A stretch of DNA of 40,048 nucleotides from an uncultured Ectothiorhodospiraceae bacterium. GTDB lineage: Bacteria; Pseudomonadota; Gammaproteobacteria; UBA6429; Thiohalophilaceae. Shown here piece by piece: positions 33,311 to 40,048 of the stretch (position 1 is the stretch's first letter; each line of letters begins with the position of its first letter). The position numbers and the translations under genes are program-made. The stretch lies in NCBI GenBank assembly GCA_947258695.1, contig CAMYJG010000024.1, forward strand, positions 1-40,048. Direction: 5' to 3'. A model generated the notes under the pieces. It ran no database searches and was not told where the DNA came from. It saw only the letters and a program-made list of their open reading frames with translations.

Positions 33311-33685
33311 CTATTCTATCCAGGCAAGCGCGTCTTCTATTTTTCGAAATGTATTAATAGAAACCGGACGATCATTACTCCAGCCTTCATAAACCCGGGT
33401 CATGCCATAGGCAAAATCATCACTGGCAACCAGTGCTAATTTATAACTAACCCCATTTTTATCAAACGCGTTACGTGCAACCTCACTGATCTTTTGCGCA
33501 TCTTCTGAACTCAATTCTACCGCAGTACCTGCTTCGACAACCCAAATAGCATCCATACCTATTTTATACTTTGGATTGGCTAAAGTGTTTTCGATTGTTT
33601 CGGTGATGGTACACATCGAAATACTATCGGCTAAATGATGTATAATTAGATTTTTCTTTTCATTGACTTTTGTATTTACAGTCAT
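33311..33685 (-). CDS. SpoIIAA-like (STAS-related) protein
   Basis: A 124-residue protein I assign tentatively to the SpoIIAA/STAS-like fold, mainly from its ending RVYEGWSNDRPVSINTFRKIEDALAWIE, where the final Ala-Trp-(I/L) helix is typical, and from alternating strands and helices (DAIWVVEAGTAVELSSEDAQKISEVARN...YKLALVASDDFAYGMTRVY). No phosphorylated Ser motif can be identified. It may be an accessory or stress protein. It stands between convergent trmH and a 259-base upstream gap in which I see nothing but AT-rich sequence. Confidence 0.6.
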   Translation of the reverse strand: MTVNTKVNEKKNLIIHHLADSISMCTITETIENTLANPKYKIGMDAIWVVEAGTAVELSSEDAQKISEVARNAFDKNGVSYKLALVASDDFAYGMTRVYEGWSNDRPVSINTFRKIEDALAWIE

Positions 33686-33944
33686 CCTTAACTTGCCCTT
33701 AAGATAAATCGCCCACCTGTAATTATTTATTTAGTACAGCAGCTAAATTATATCGGCTAGCAACCCATCCATAGGCACACTAATATAATTTACATCTATC
33801 CTTTAAAAATAATCTCAAAAATATATAAATAAATCAATGATAGAGCTCCCATTCTTAAACAAAATAATTAACGAATTGCTATACTCTGTTAATGCTATAC
33901 AAAATGTAGATATTATTTTTTTCTCTGAATAAACTGGGAATGCA

Positions 33945-34232
33945 ATGAAATTTAAAATTTTATCGGTAGGACAAAAATTTGAGTATCAAGGTCAGGTCTA
34001 CGTAAAAACTTCACCAATCGTCGCAAGCAATGTTGAAACGGGACATAACAAGATGATCCCTCGTTACGCAGTATTAACCTTACTTGATAACAATGGAACT
34101 TCAGAAGAAAAAAACACCAATAAATCTGTTTATACCGGTGATGTATTAACTGCGTTTAATTCCTTTTATGAAAAGTGCATTCAGTCGCTTGAAGATAGAA
34201 ATGTACTTATTCCTGAAAGCTTCATCAGCTAA
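33945..34232 (+). CDS. Small hypothetical protein overlapping peroxiredoxin in antisense
   Basis: Unrecognised 95-residue protein with an N-terminal beta-rich block (FKILSVGQKFEYQGQVYVKTSPIVASN) of the kind seen in small ligand- or nucleic-acid-binding folds, and a helical C-terminus. The last 87 bases overlap the 3' end of the convergent peroxiredoxin gene. The start has a weak upstream ribosome-binding site (TGGGAATGCA). Because the peroxiredoxin would be of normal length without the overlap, this gene is the likelier original owner of that stretch. Confidence 0.6.
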   Translation: MKFKILSVGQKFEYQGQVYVKTSPIVASNVETGHNKMIPRYAVLTLLDNNGTSEEKNTNKSVYTGDVLTAFNSFYEKCIQSLEDRNVLIPESFIS

Positions 34233-34811
34233 ATAATCGGCAACACCGTCTGGTGTAGCTGTCATACCTTTATCGCCTTGATTCCAGCCAGCAGGGCATA
34301 CTTCACCATGTTCTTCTGTGAATTCTAAAGCATCGACCATACGAATCATTTCATCAACATTTCTGCCTAAAGGTAAATCATTAACAACTTGATGACGTAC
34401 CACGCCTTTCATATCGATTAAGAAAGAACCACGGAAAGCAACAGCTCCATCCGGCGTTTCTACATCATAGGCTTTACATATAGCATGTGTCATATCTGCA
34501 ACAAGGGTATAACCTACCGGACCAATACCACCTTTATTTACAGGCGTGTTACGCCATGCATTATGTGTAAAGTGAGAGTCAATAGAGACACCAATGACTT
34601 CAACATTACGTTTTTTAAACTCCTCCATGCGATGATCAAACGCAATCAACTCCGAAGGACAAACGAATGTAAAATCCAGAGGATAAAAGAAAATTACGGC
34701 ATACGTGCCTTTCGTTGCTTTCTTAAAATTAAACTCATCTACAATTTCACCACTGCCCAGCACTGCTGGTGCCGTGAAATCTGGTGCTTCACGACCTACT
34801 AATACACCCAT
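34146..34811 (-). CDS. Two-Cys peroxiredoxin (AhpC/PrxI type) with C-terminal extension
   Basis: Thiol peroxidase that reduces peroxides. Peroxidatic Cys51 lies in DFTFVCPSE and resolving Cys172 in GEVCPAGW; Thr48 and Arg128-type residues (AFRGSFLIDMKG) are in place. A GGIG loop near residue 94 resembles the GGLG motif of overoxidation-sensitive enzymes. The protein should end near residue 199 (DYLADEAF), but the frame continues 22 residues to RNKYISIFKRLNALFIKGIKRS, antisense to the convergent gene. A perfect AAGGAGA ribosome-binding site supports the start. It lies downstream of the SulP gene on the same strand. Confidence 0.92.
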   Translation of the reverse strand: MGVLVGREAPDFTAPAVLGSGEIVDEFNFKKATKGTYAVIFFYPLDFTFVCPSELIAFDHRMEEFKKRNVEVIGVSIDSHFTHNAWRNTPVNKGGIGPVGYTLVADMTHAICKAYDVETPDGAVAFRGSFLIDMKGVVRHQVVNDLPLGRNVDEMIRMVDALEFTEEHGEVCPAGWNQGDKGMTATPDGVADYLADEAFRNKYISIFKRLNALFIKGIKRS

Positions 34812-34895
34812 GGAAATCTCCTTAAACTTAAACTATTAAAAATTTAGACGCATTCTATGCATAGTAAAGATCAACTTCAATACATATTCCAATTA

Positions 34896-36440
34896 TTAGG
34901 CTATTTGATCATCAGCCACATGATACTTAGGATCTTCCATCAGATTTACTTCCACCAGATCGCCTGCCTTCTTTAATAACTCACGGCATTCCGGACTCAA
35001 GTGACGAAAGTGTAATGTCTTGCCTGCTTTAATATATTTCACAGCTAAGTTATCAATGGCTTCAATTGCAGAATGGTCGGCTACCCGAGAATTTTGAAAC
35101 TCAATAATAACTTCCTGTGGATCTTCTTCTGGATTAAATAATTCCATGAAGCTTTTCACTGAACCAAAAAATAATGGTCCATTTAACTCATAAATACGGA
35201 TACCGTATTCATTGTCATAGCCTTTTATATTTATATGTGAAGCATGATCCCAGGCAAAGAACAAAGCAGATACAATCACACCAACAACAACAGCTACCGC
35301 TAAATCGGTTGCCACGGTGACAGCTGAAACCAGGATTAAAACAAAGGCATCTGTTTTTGGGATCTTGTCCATGATGCGTAGGCTCGACCATTCAAATGTG
35401 CCGAGCACCACCATGAACATAACACCAATTAATGCAGCCATTGGTATTTGTTCAATCAAACTCGAAGCAAACAAAATAAAAACTAATAAGAACAGGGCTG
35501 CTGAAATACCGGATAAACGTTGACGTCCACCGGAGTTAACATTAATCATGCTTTGCCCAATCATGGCACAACCACCCATACCGCCAAAGAAACCCGTTGC
35601 TGTATTGGCAATACCCTGGCCCACGCATTCTTTATTACCACGGCCGCGTGTGTTGGTAACATCGTCAATTAACTGCAAGGTTAACAACGATTCAATTAAA
35701 CCAATCGCGGCCAACACTAAAGCGAATGGGAAAATAATATAAAGCGTTTCCAGTGTGAAAGGAACTTCAGGAATATGAAATGGTGGGAAAACACCTTCGA
35801 TTGATGCTAAATCGCCGACTGAATTGGTATTAATATCAAAACCAATCACCATGAATGAAACCACTAAAATCGCTGCCAATGCTGCAGGAAAAGCAGCGGT
35901 AATTTTTGGTAAGTAATGCATAATGGCCATGGTTAGCGCCACTAAACCTAATAAGACATATAAGCCTGAACCACTCATCCAGTCCATACTGCCATCAGCC
36001 TGCTCAACCTGAAAATGCTGTAATTGCGCCAGGAAGATTACGATGGCGAGACCATTAACGAAACCCAACATAACCGGGTGTGGCACGATGCGGATATATT
36101 TACCCAGACGTAAAACACCCGCTGTAATTTGTAAAATACCAGTTAAAACAACCGCGGCAAATAAGTATTCCACGCCATGCTGAGCCACTAGCGCTACCAT
36201 CACCACGGCCATGGAGCCTGTTGCGCCAGAAATCATTCCAGGGCGACCACCAAAAATAGAGGCTAATAAACCCACCATAAATGCAGCATATAAACCAACA
36301 AGCGGAGATACGCCAGCAACAAAAGCAAAGGCGACAGCTTCAGGCACCAGTGCCAGCGCAACGGTTAAACCTGAAAGAATCTCGTTTTGAAAACATGCGC
36401 GATTAGCACAACCCAACTGGAACATAACAAACTCCGGCAC
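34896..36440 (-). CDS. SulP-family anion transporter
   Basis: Membrane transporter of the SulP/SLC26 family, 514 residues. A hydrophobic core with about 11-14 segments starts at [35 protein letters not shown] and includes [17 protein letters not shown]-terminal STAS domain (about 400-500, [17 protein letters not shown]...[22 protein letters not shown]) is present. Bacterial SulP proteins carry sulfate, bicarbonate or dicarboxylates; the substrate is not decided by sequence. The YeeE transporter upstream hints at sulfate. The start has a CGGAG ribosome-binding site. Confidence 0.93.
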   Translation of the reverse strand: MPEFVMFQLGCANRACFQNEILSGLTVALALVPEAVAFAFVAGVSPLVGLYAAFMVGLLASIFGGRPGMISGATGSMAVVMVALVAQHGVEYLFAAVVLTGILQITAGVLRLGKYIRIVPHPVMLGFVNGLAIVIFLAQLQHFQVEQADGSMDWMSGSGLYVLLGLVALTMAIMHYLPKITAAFPAALAAILVVSFMVIGFDINTNSVGDLASIEGVFPPFHIPEVPFTLETLYIIFPFALVLAAIGLIESLLTLQLIDDVTNTRGRGNKECVGQGIANTATGFFGGMGGCAMIGQSMINVNSGGRQRLSGISAALFLLVFILFASSLIEQIPMAALIGVMFMVVLGTFEWSSLRIMDKIPKTDAFVLILVSAVTVATDLAVAVVVGVIVSALFFAWDHASHINIKGYDNEYGIRIYELNGPLFFGSVKSFMELFNPEEDPQEVIIEFQNSRVADHSAIEAIDNLAVKYIKAGKTLHFRHLSPECRELLKKAGDLVEVNLMEDPKYHVADDQIA

Positions 36441-36496
36441 TTTTATAGCGATGGCAAAAAAGAGGCGAATAATAGCAGAAAAGCTGCGCTAAAACT

Positions 36497-37138
36497 TTAT
36501 TTTGTATAAACCTGGCTCAACCAGATAAAAGTTTGATTCTGATAAGATTTTTTAAAGCCCGCGGCCTTGATCCAGCGCTCTATATCAGCAGGATTATGCA
36601 CATAAGCCCTGAAATCTGATCCGATTACTTTAAAGATAACAGCCATTACTTCAATGACCAGCCTGATGAACCAGCGTTTTCTTGGATAAGTTAAGCCAAT
36701 CACCCGCTGCGTTTTCACCACAGAACTATTCACTAATAACTCGGCATGAGGATAACAGCAAACCACTTTATCCAATATGGTGACTTCGGCAGGATCAACC
36801 TGATCTAATAACTCAATAAAATCACCCTGCAGGTAAGTGACTCGATCACTTAAGCCTTTTTGTTCTGCCCATGTTTGTGCTTCTTTTAACATATCGGGCG
36901 CAAGGTCGATGCCTGTCGCACTTTTAGCACCTTTTTCTAACAACACCTGGTGCAAATACCCCACGCCACTGCCTATTTCTAATAGTGTAGAATTTTTATA
37001 GCCTGCTTGCTGCAACCCTTCAATCAATTGTAATTGTGAAGGCTCAAATCCTTTTTTCGTAAAACGCCGACGATAGCTACGCGCGAACAACGAAAATAAT
37101 CGTCCCCCGGATTTTGAATGTGGGCAGCAACAGCTCAT
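36497..37138 (-). CDS. Class I SAM-dependent methyltransferase
   Basis: A 213-residue methyltransferase with the SAM-binding motif I LLEIGSGVGYLHQVLLE (about 54-70), acidic motif II GIDLAPDML, and GDFIEL. The N-terminus begins MSCCCPHSK, a three-cysteine cluster, and there is a C-terminal amphipathic region (RWFIRLVIEVMAVIFKVIG). It resembles BchM-type enzymes in this layout, but the substrate is unknown. Its ATG directly follows the stop codon (TAG) of the upstream YeeE gene, so translation is coupled and the two are probably functionally linked. Confidence 0.85.
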   Translation of the reverse strand: MSCCCPHSKSGGRLFSLFARSYRRRFTKKGFEPSQLQLIEGLQQAGYKNSTLLEIGSGVGYLHQVLLEKGAKSATGIDLAPDMLKEAQTWAEQKGLSDRVTYLQGDFIELLDQVDPAEVTILDKVVCCYPHAELLVNSSVVKTQRVIGLTYPRKRWFIRLVIEVMAVIFKVIGSDFRAYVHNPADIERWIKAAGFKKSYQNQTFIWLSQVYTK

Positions 37139-38161
37139 CTATGATTTAAACTTTTCCATCCATTTTACGGTAAATGCCGTACCGAAAAACATGCCAGCAA
37201 ATGCCAGCATCGATTCAAATGACAAGGTAGAGATACCGGTTAAACCCTGACCGACATTACAACCATAAGCCATAATGCCACCAATGCCCATTAGGCTACC
37301 GCCAACAACAGCCATTCTTGCCGAGCTTACTGATGGTTTTTCAAACTTAAATTGGCCTTTAATAAAAGAGAACACTAGTGCTGTAACAAAAATGCCAATC
37401 ACGAATGAAATAGCAAAAGAAAGGGCAGGGAATTTAGCCGCTATTATAATGTAACCAAATCGTGCTAATGGTCCTGAAACAGTTATTGCAGATGGCTTGG
37501 TGGGATCAAATTCATCCTGCGCTAACACGCCGGTAATATACCAACCACAAACAACCATGAAGCCAATGATTGCACCGCCAACTACCATTGCCATAGCATC
37601 CGGATTCCAGTTTTTAACCAGGTACGCCAACATCAAGCCTACAAAAACCACTGCAAGTAACCATTGAGGCATACCTAAAATCGTTGCAATAGAAGCATCA
37701 CCTGTGAGTTCCGCTGAGGTGGCATGAGTAATATCCAAACGAGTGGTTTCTAAAAAACTAAACTGCGCTGATGCAGCTAGTAACATAAAAAAGATCAGTG
37801 CAATAATGGCAGTCAGGTTGCCTTCTGCGGATTTTACCAGGGTGCGTGTGGCACAGCCCCCGGCTAAGACACCTCCAATACCAAATAGCAAACCACCTAT
37901 AGCTGCACCAAACCAGTCAAGTTGTGAGTTACGGTATGAGGAATCAGCAATCGCTACCGTGTCGGTAAATTCAAGCAGTTGCGTACCGGTAATCGCCACG
38001 GCTAATGCCGCAATAAAAGCAAGTATCTGGCGGTTATCCTTAATTAAAATGTAATTTCCCAGCGCTGCTACCATGCAAAAACGAAAATGTTGTACCAAAT
38101 AGCCAAAAATTGCGCCAACAGCCAAACCACCACCAACTAACCACGTGTTTAACTCTTCCAT
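37139..38161 (-). CDS. YeeE/YedE-family sulfur-compound transporter
   Basis: Polytopic membrane protein of 340 residues made of two related halves, the fused form of YeeE/YedE (TsuA-type thiosulfate transporter family). Three cysteines typical of the transport path are visible: Cys29 in HFRFCM, Cys103 in LAGGCATRTL and Cys301 in MAYGCNVGQGL. It should import thiosulfate or another sulfur compound. It heads a same-strand group with a methyltransferase, a SulP transporter and a peroxiredoxin. Confidence 0.9.
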   Translation of the reverse strand: MEELNTWLVGGGLAVGAIFGYLVQHFRFCMVAALGNYILIKDNRQILAFIAALAVAITGTQLLEFTDTVAIADSSYRNSQLDWFGAAIGGLLFGIGGVLAGGCATRTLVKSAEGNLTAIIALIFFMLLAASAQFSFLETTRLDITHATSAELTGDASIATILGMPQWLLAVVFVGLMLAYLVKNWNPDAMAMVVGGAIIGFMVVCGWYITGVLAQDEFDPTKPSAITVSGPLARFGYIIIAAKFPALSFAISFVIGIFVTALVFSFIKGQFKFEKPSVSSARMAVVGGSLMGIGGIMAYGCNVGQGLTGISTLSFESMLAFAGMFFGTAFTVKWMEKFKS

Positions 38162-38238
38162 AACATCACCTAGAAAATATTATTGTTAAAACTAACCATA
38201 TCAAGTCTAAATAACTAAACCAATAGCTTTATATACTC

Positions 38239-38850
38239 TTATTGTATATGCGTTAAAATTGCATTATAACAACTCTTTTTGCCCTCAAAAGTAATCGTTG
38301 CCACACCAAACTTATTTGCTGTAGCAGTATTTGCCGCACTATCATCAATAAACAAACATTCATGTGGATTTAAATTATAACGCTCAAATAAAATTTCAAA
38401 AATTCGCTTACCTGGTTTAGCAACGTTTTCAACACCCGAGGTTACTATGCCATCGAACAAGTCAAACAACTCATATTGATCTCTGAGATGCTTAAATAGC
38501 TCGGGAGATATATTCGATAAACAATACGCATTAAGATTTTTTTCTTTAACGTCTTTAAGTAACTCAAACGTCCTTGTTATTAATATTAATGATTCTTTAG
38601 TTTGTTTAAAAAGTTTTTGTGTTTGTTCCAGCTTAATATTTAATCTATTACTCGCTCTTTCAATTGCTTGCTCTTCTGTTAGTAAGGCACAGTCAAAATC
38701 CATCCAGTCTTTGTGATAATAAAGCTCACTCTGGATTTTTTTTTGTAATTCAATGTCATCAGTAAAACCCTGTGTTATTTTTTCAGGATTCCAGTCAAAC
38801 ATCACCGCACCCAGGTCAAAAATAACATTTTTTACTTTAAGATTGCTCAT
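38239..38850 (-). CDS. HAD-family hydrolase (YihX-like)
   Basis: A 203-residue HAD hydrolase. Motif I reads VIFDLGAVMFDWNP, where the second Asp of the usual DxD is replaced by Gly, as in YihX-type glucose-1-phosphate phosphatases. Motif II is CLSNISPELF, motif III is Lys in AKPGKRIFE and motif IV is LFIDDSAANTATA. Substrate is not certain. It overlaps lgt upstream by 14 bases and is translationally coupled to it. Confidence 0.86.
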   Translation of the reverse strand: MSNLKVKNVIFDLGAVMFDWNPEKITQGFTDDIELQKKIQSELYYHKDWMDFDCALLTEEQAIERASNRLNIKLEQTQKLFKQTKESLILITRTFELLKDVKEKNLNAYCLSNISPELFKHLRDQYELFDLFDGIVTSGVENVAKPGKRIFEILFERYNLNPHECLFIDDSAANTATANKFGVATITFEGKKSCYNAILTHIQ

Positions 38851-39634
38851 GTTTACCTTTATTAAATATCAAATATAAGCCAAGTAATATAACGGGAATA
38901 CTTAACCACTGTCCCATTTTTATAGCAAGTAGTGGTGAGAATGCTTCCTGCGGAACTTTAAGAAACTCAATTAAGAAACGTGAAGCAAATATAACCACCA
39001 TTAACAAACCCATCATAAAGCCTGGCTTTAGTTTATCGCTTTGTTTCAAATACAAATATGACAACAACAGGAACAAACCTAAATAGACTAAAGCTTCATA
39101 AAGTTGAGCTGGATGGCGAGGAATTAAATCTATACGAGTAAATACCACAGCCCATGGTACAGAGGTCTGAATGCCTAAAATCTCAGAGTTAAAAAAGTTA
39201 CCCATGCGAATAAAGAAAGAGCCTAACGCAATCACTATGGTCATTCTGTCGAGCAACCATAAAAACGTCATATCAGAAGTTTGTTTTGCGTAAACGTACA
39301 TTGCGATGAGCATACCGACCACGCCACCATGACTGGCCAAACCACCCTGCCAAATTTTTAATATTTGTAAAGGATTCGATAAGTAAAAACCGGGATCATA
39401 AAATAAACAATGAGCTAAACGCGCACCCAGTATGGCTCCCAAGGCCATATAGATAAACAATCTATCAATGGTATTAATTGATTTACCTTCACGTTTGAAG
39501 ATCCAACCCATGATATGAAAACCAATAAAAAATCCCGAAGCAAATAAAAATCCATACCAGGCAATACTAAAATTGCCAAAAGATATTAATAGTGGACTAA
39601 CATCCCAGTGAAAATAATCAGACGTATTTAACAT
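38837..39634 (-). CDS. lgt: Prolipoprotein diacylglyceryl transferase
   Basis: Inner-membrane enzyme that attaches diacylglycerol from phosphatidylglycerol to the lipobox cysteine of prolipoproteins. The 265-residue protein has seven or more hydrophobic segments, the catalytic H-G-G motif in LASHGGVVGM, the signature RMGNFFNSEILG (Arg and Asn essential), and RHPAQLYEAL. A final hydrophobic helix and positive tail complete it. It starts five bases after the DnaJ-related gene stop. Confidence 0.96.
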   Translation of the reverse strand: MLNTSDYFHWDVSPLLISFGNFSIAWYGFLFASGFFIGFHIMGWIFKREGKSINTIDRLFIYMALGAILGARLAHCLFYDPGFYLSNPLQILKIWQGGLASHGGVVGMLIAMYVYAKQTSDMTFLWLLDRMTIVIALGSFFIRMGNFFNSEILGIQTSVPWAVVFTRIDLIPRHPAQLYEALVYLGLFLLLSYLYLKQSDKLKPGFMMGLLMVVIFASRFLIEFLKVPQEAFSPLLAIKMGQWLSIPVILLGLYLIFNKGKHEQS

Positions 39635-39639
39635 TTTAT

Positions 39640-40048
39640 TTAACCTAATAATGACTTAATCGCATCATTTATTTTTTGTATTTTTTCAGTTTCACCACCG
39701 CGATCCGGATGGTGCTGCATAATCAATCGGCGATATTCCTGTTTTATTGTTTTATCATCGACAGGATCTTTTAATCCTAATTCAGCCAATGCGGCTTCAC
39801 GATTATCATAATGATGATACTTTTTCCAAAAAGAACTTAGCATGTCATAGACATCATCTTCTGACGTATTATCCAGGTTGGAAAAATCAAGGTAATATGA
39901 CATCAATTTCTGTTCTTCTTGTATTGCGTTTTCACCATTACTATAAGGCAGCAACTGAATGTTTAAGGTATGAATATTTAATAAGTGTGTTTTATTTTTT
40001 AAATATTTATTACGTAACGTGTATAGCGCGTGGAATAAAATAAAGTGC
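39640..40048 (-). CDS. DnaJ-related protein, 5' end outside the window
   Basis: The C-terminal part of a protein with a J-domain whose HPD motif is intact (MQHHPDRGG). The J-domain begins about IKQEYRRLIMQ. The frame can be opened at a TTG at 39954 giving 104 residues, but it stays open to the window edge with residues HFILFHALYTLRNKYLKN upstream, continuing LLPYSNGE...YYLDFSNLDNTSEDDVYDMLSSFW. This matches what I recall of the N-terminal domain of DNA-J-related proteins, so the true start lies beyond 40048. It sits just upstream of lgt. Confidence 0.82.
   Translation of the reverse strand, partial: HFILFHALYTLRNKYLKNKTHLLNIHTLNIQLLPYSNGENAIQEEQKLMSYYLDFSNLDNTSEDDVYDMLSSFWKKYHHYDNREAALAELGLKDPVDDKTIKQEYRRLIMQHHPDRGGETEKIQKINDAIKSLLG

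Overview
The window looks like an ordinary chromosomal stretch of a moderately AT-rich gammaproteobacterium. The order asmA-like, mutY, iron-trafficking protein (yggX family), tRNA-Phe is a gammaproteobacterial arrangement as I recall it, for example in Pseudomonas. The presence of slyX, an olsB/olsA pair, typA, cysQ next to a yrfG-type nucleotidase and an lgt operon agrees. Sulfur-compound uptake genes and several redox or signalling genes suggest a free-living aquatic or sediment organism, but the genus cannot be fixed from the sequence. There is no rRNA, prophage, integrase, insertion sequence or CRISPR array. No gene-free stretch is longer than 300 bases.

Layout. 1-1.4 kb: a type II secretion pseudopilin and an unknown outer-membrane barrel, both on the minus strand. 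1.5-5.4 kb: asmA-like, mutY, yggX, tRNA-Phe with a textbook stable-RNA promoter, and a small unknown ORF. 5.4-7.6 kb: cysQ, a divergent GMP/IMP nucleotidase, a nested inverted-repeat element and a cysteine-cluster protein. 7.6-10.5 kb: a membrane hybrid histidine kinase with a GAF-GGDEF diguanylate cyclase. 10.5-13.2 kb: a pip-dtd-unknown operon, a second intergenic palindromic repeat and a membrane protein. 13.3-18.1 kb: typA with its terminator, the ornithine-lipid pair olsB-olsA, a small ORF that seems to be frameshifted at its 5' end, and an OmpR-type regulator. 18.3-22.1 kb: a TatT lipoprotein and a complete P-Q-M TRAP transporter. 22.1-24.1 kb: a YchJ-like protein, a PAS-GGDEF cyclase and a bacteriohemerythrin. 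24.1-29.2 kb: slyX, DAHP synthase, a secreted alpha/beta hydrolase with an altered active site, a receiver-only regulator and a YgiQ radical SAM protein. 29.3-34.2 kb: small and unknown genes mixed with a GST, a rhodanese, a SPOUT methyltransferase and a SpoIIAA-like protein. 34.1-38.2 kb: YeeE/YedE transporter, methyltransferase, SulP transporter and peroxiredoxin on one strand. 38.2-40 kb: a HAD phosphatase, lgt and a DnaJ-related protein whose 5' end lies outside the window.

Most notable points. (1) The TRAP transporter carries a TatT lipoprotein and its binding protein has Trp where classical DctP/SiaP proteins have the carboxylate-binding Arg, so the ligand is probably not a simple organic acid. 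(2) The secreted dienelactone-hydrolase-like protein has lost two of three catalytic residues. (3) Two kinds of palindromic intergenic repeat fill gaps between genes exactly. (4) The small gene upstream of the OmpR-type regulator becomes a convincing longer protein if one A is removed from a six-A run. (5) The peroxiredoxin has a C-terminal tail encoded antisense to its convergent neighbour. (6) A cyclic-di-GMP synthase sits beside an O2/NO-binding hemerythrin. (7) The DnaJ-related gene is open past the window edge and does not begin at the local TTG. I found no clearly new defence or mobile system.
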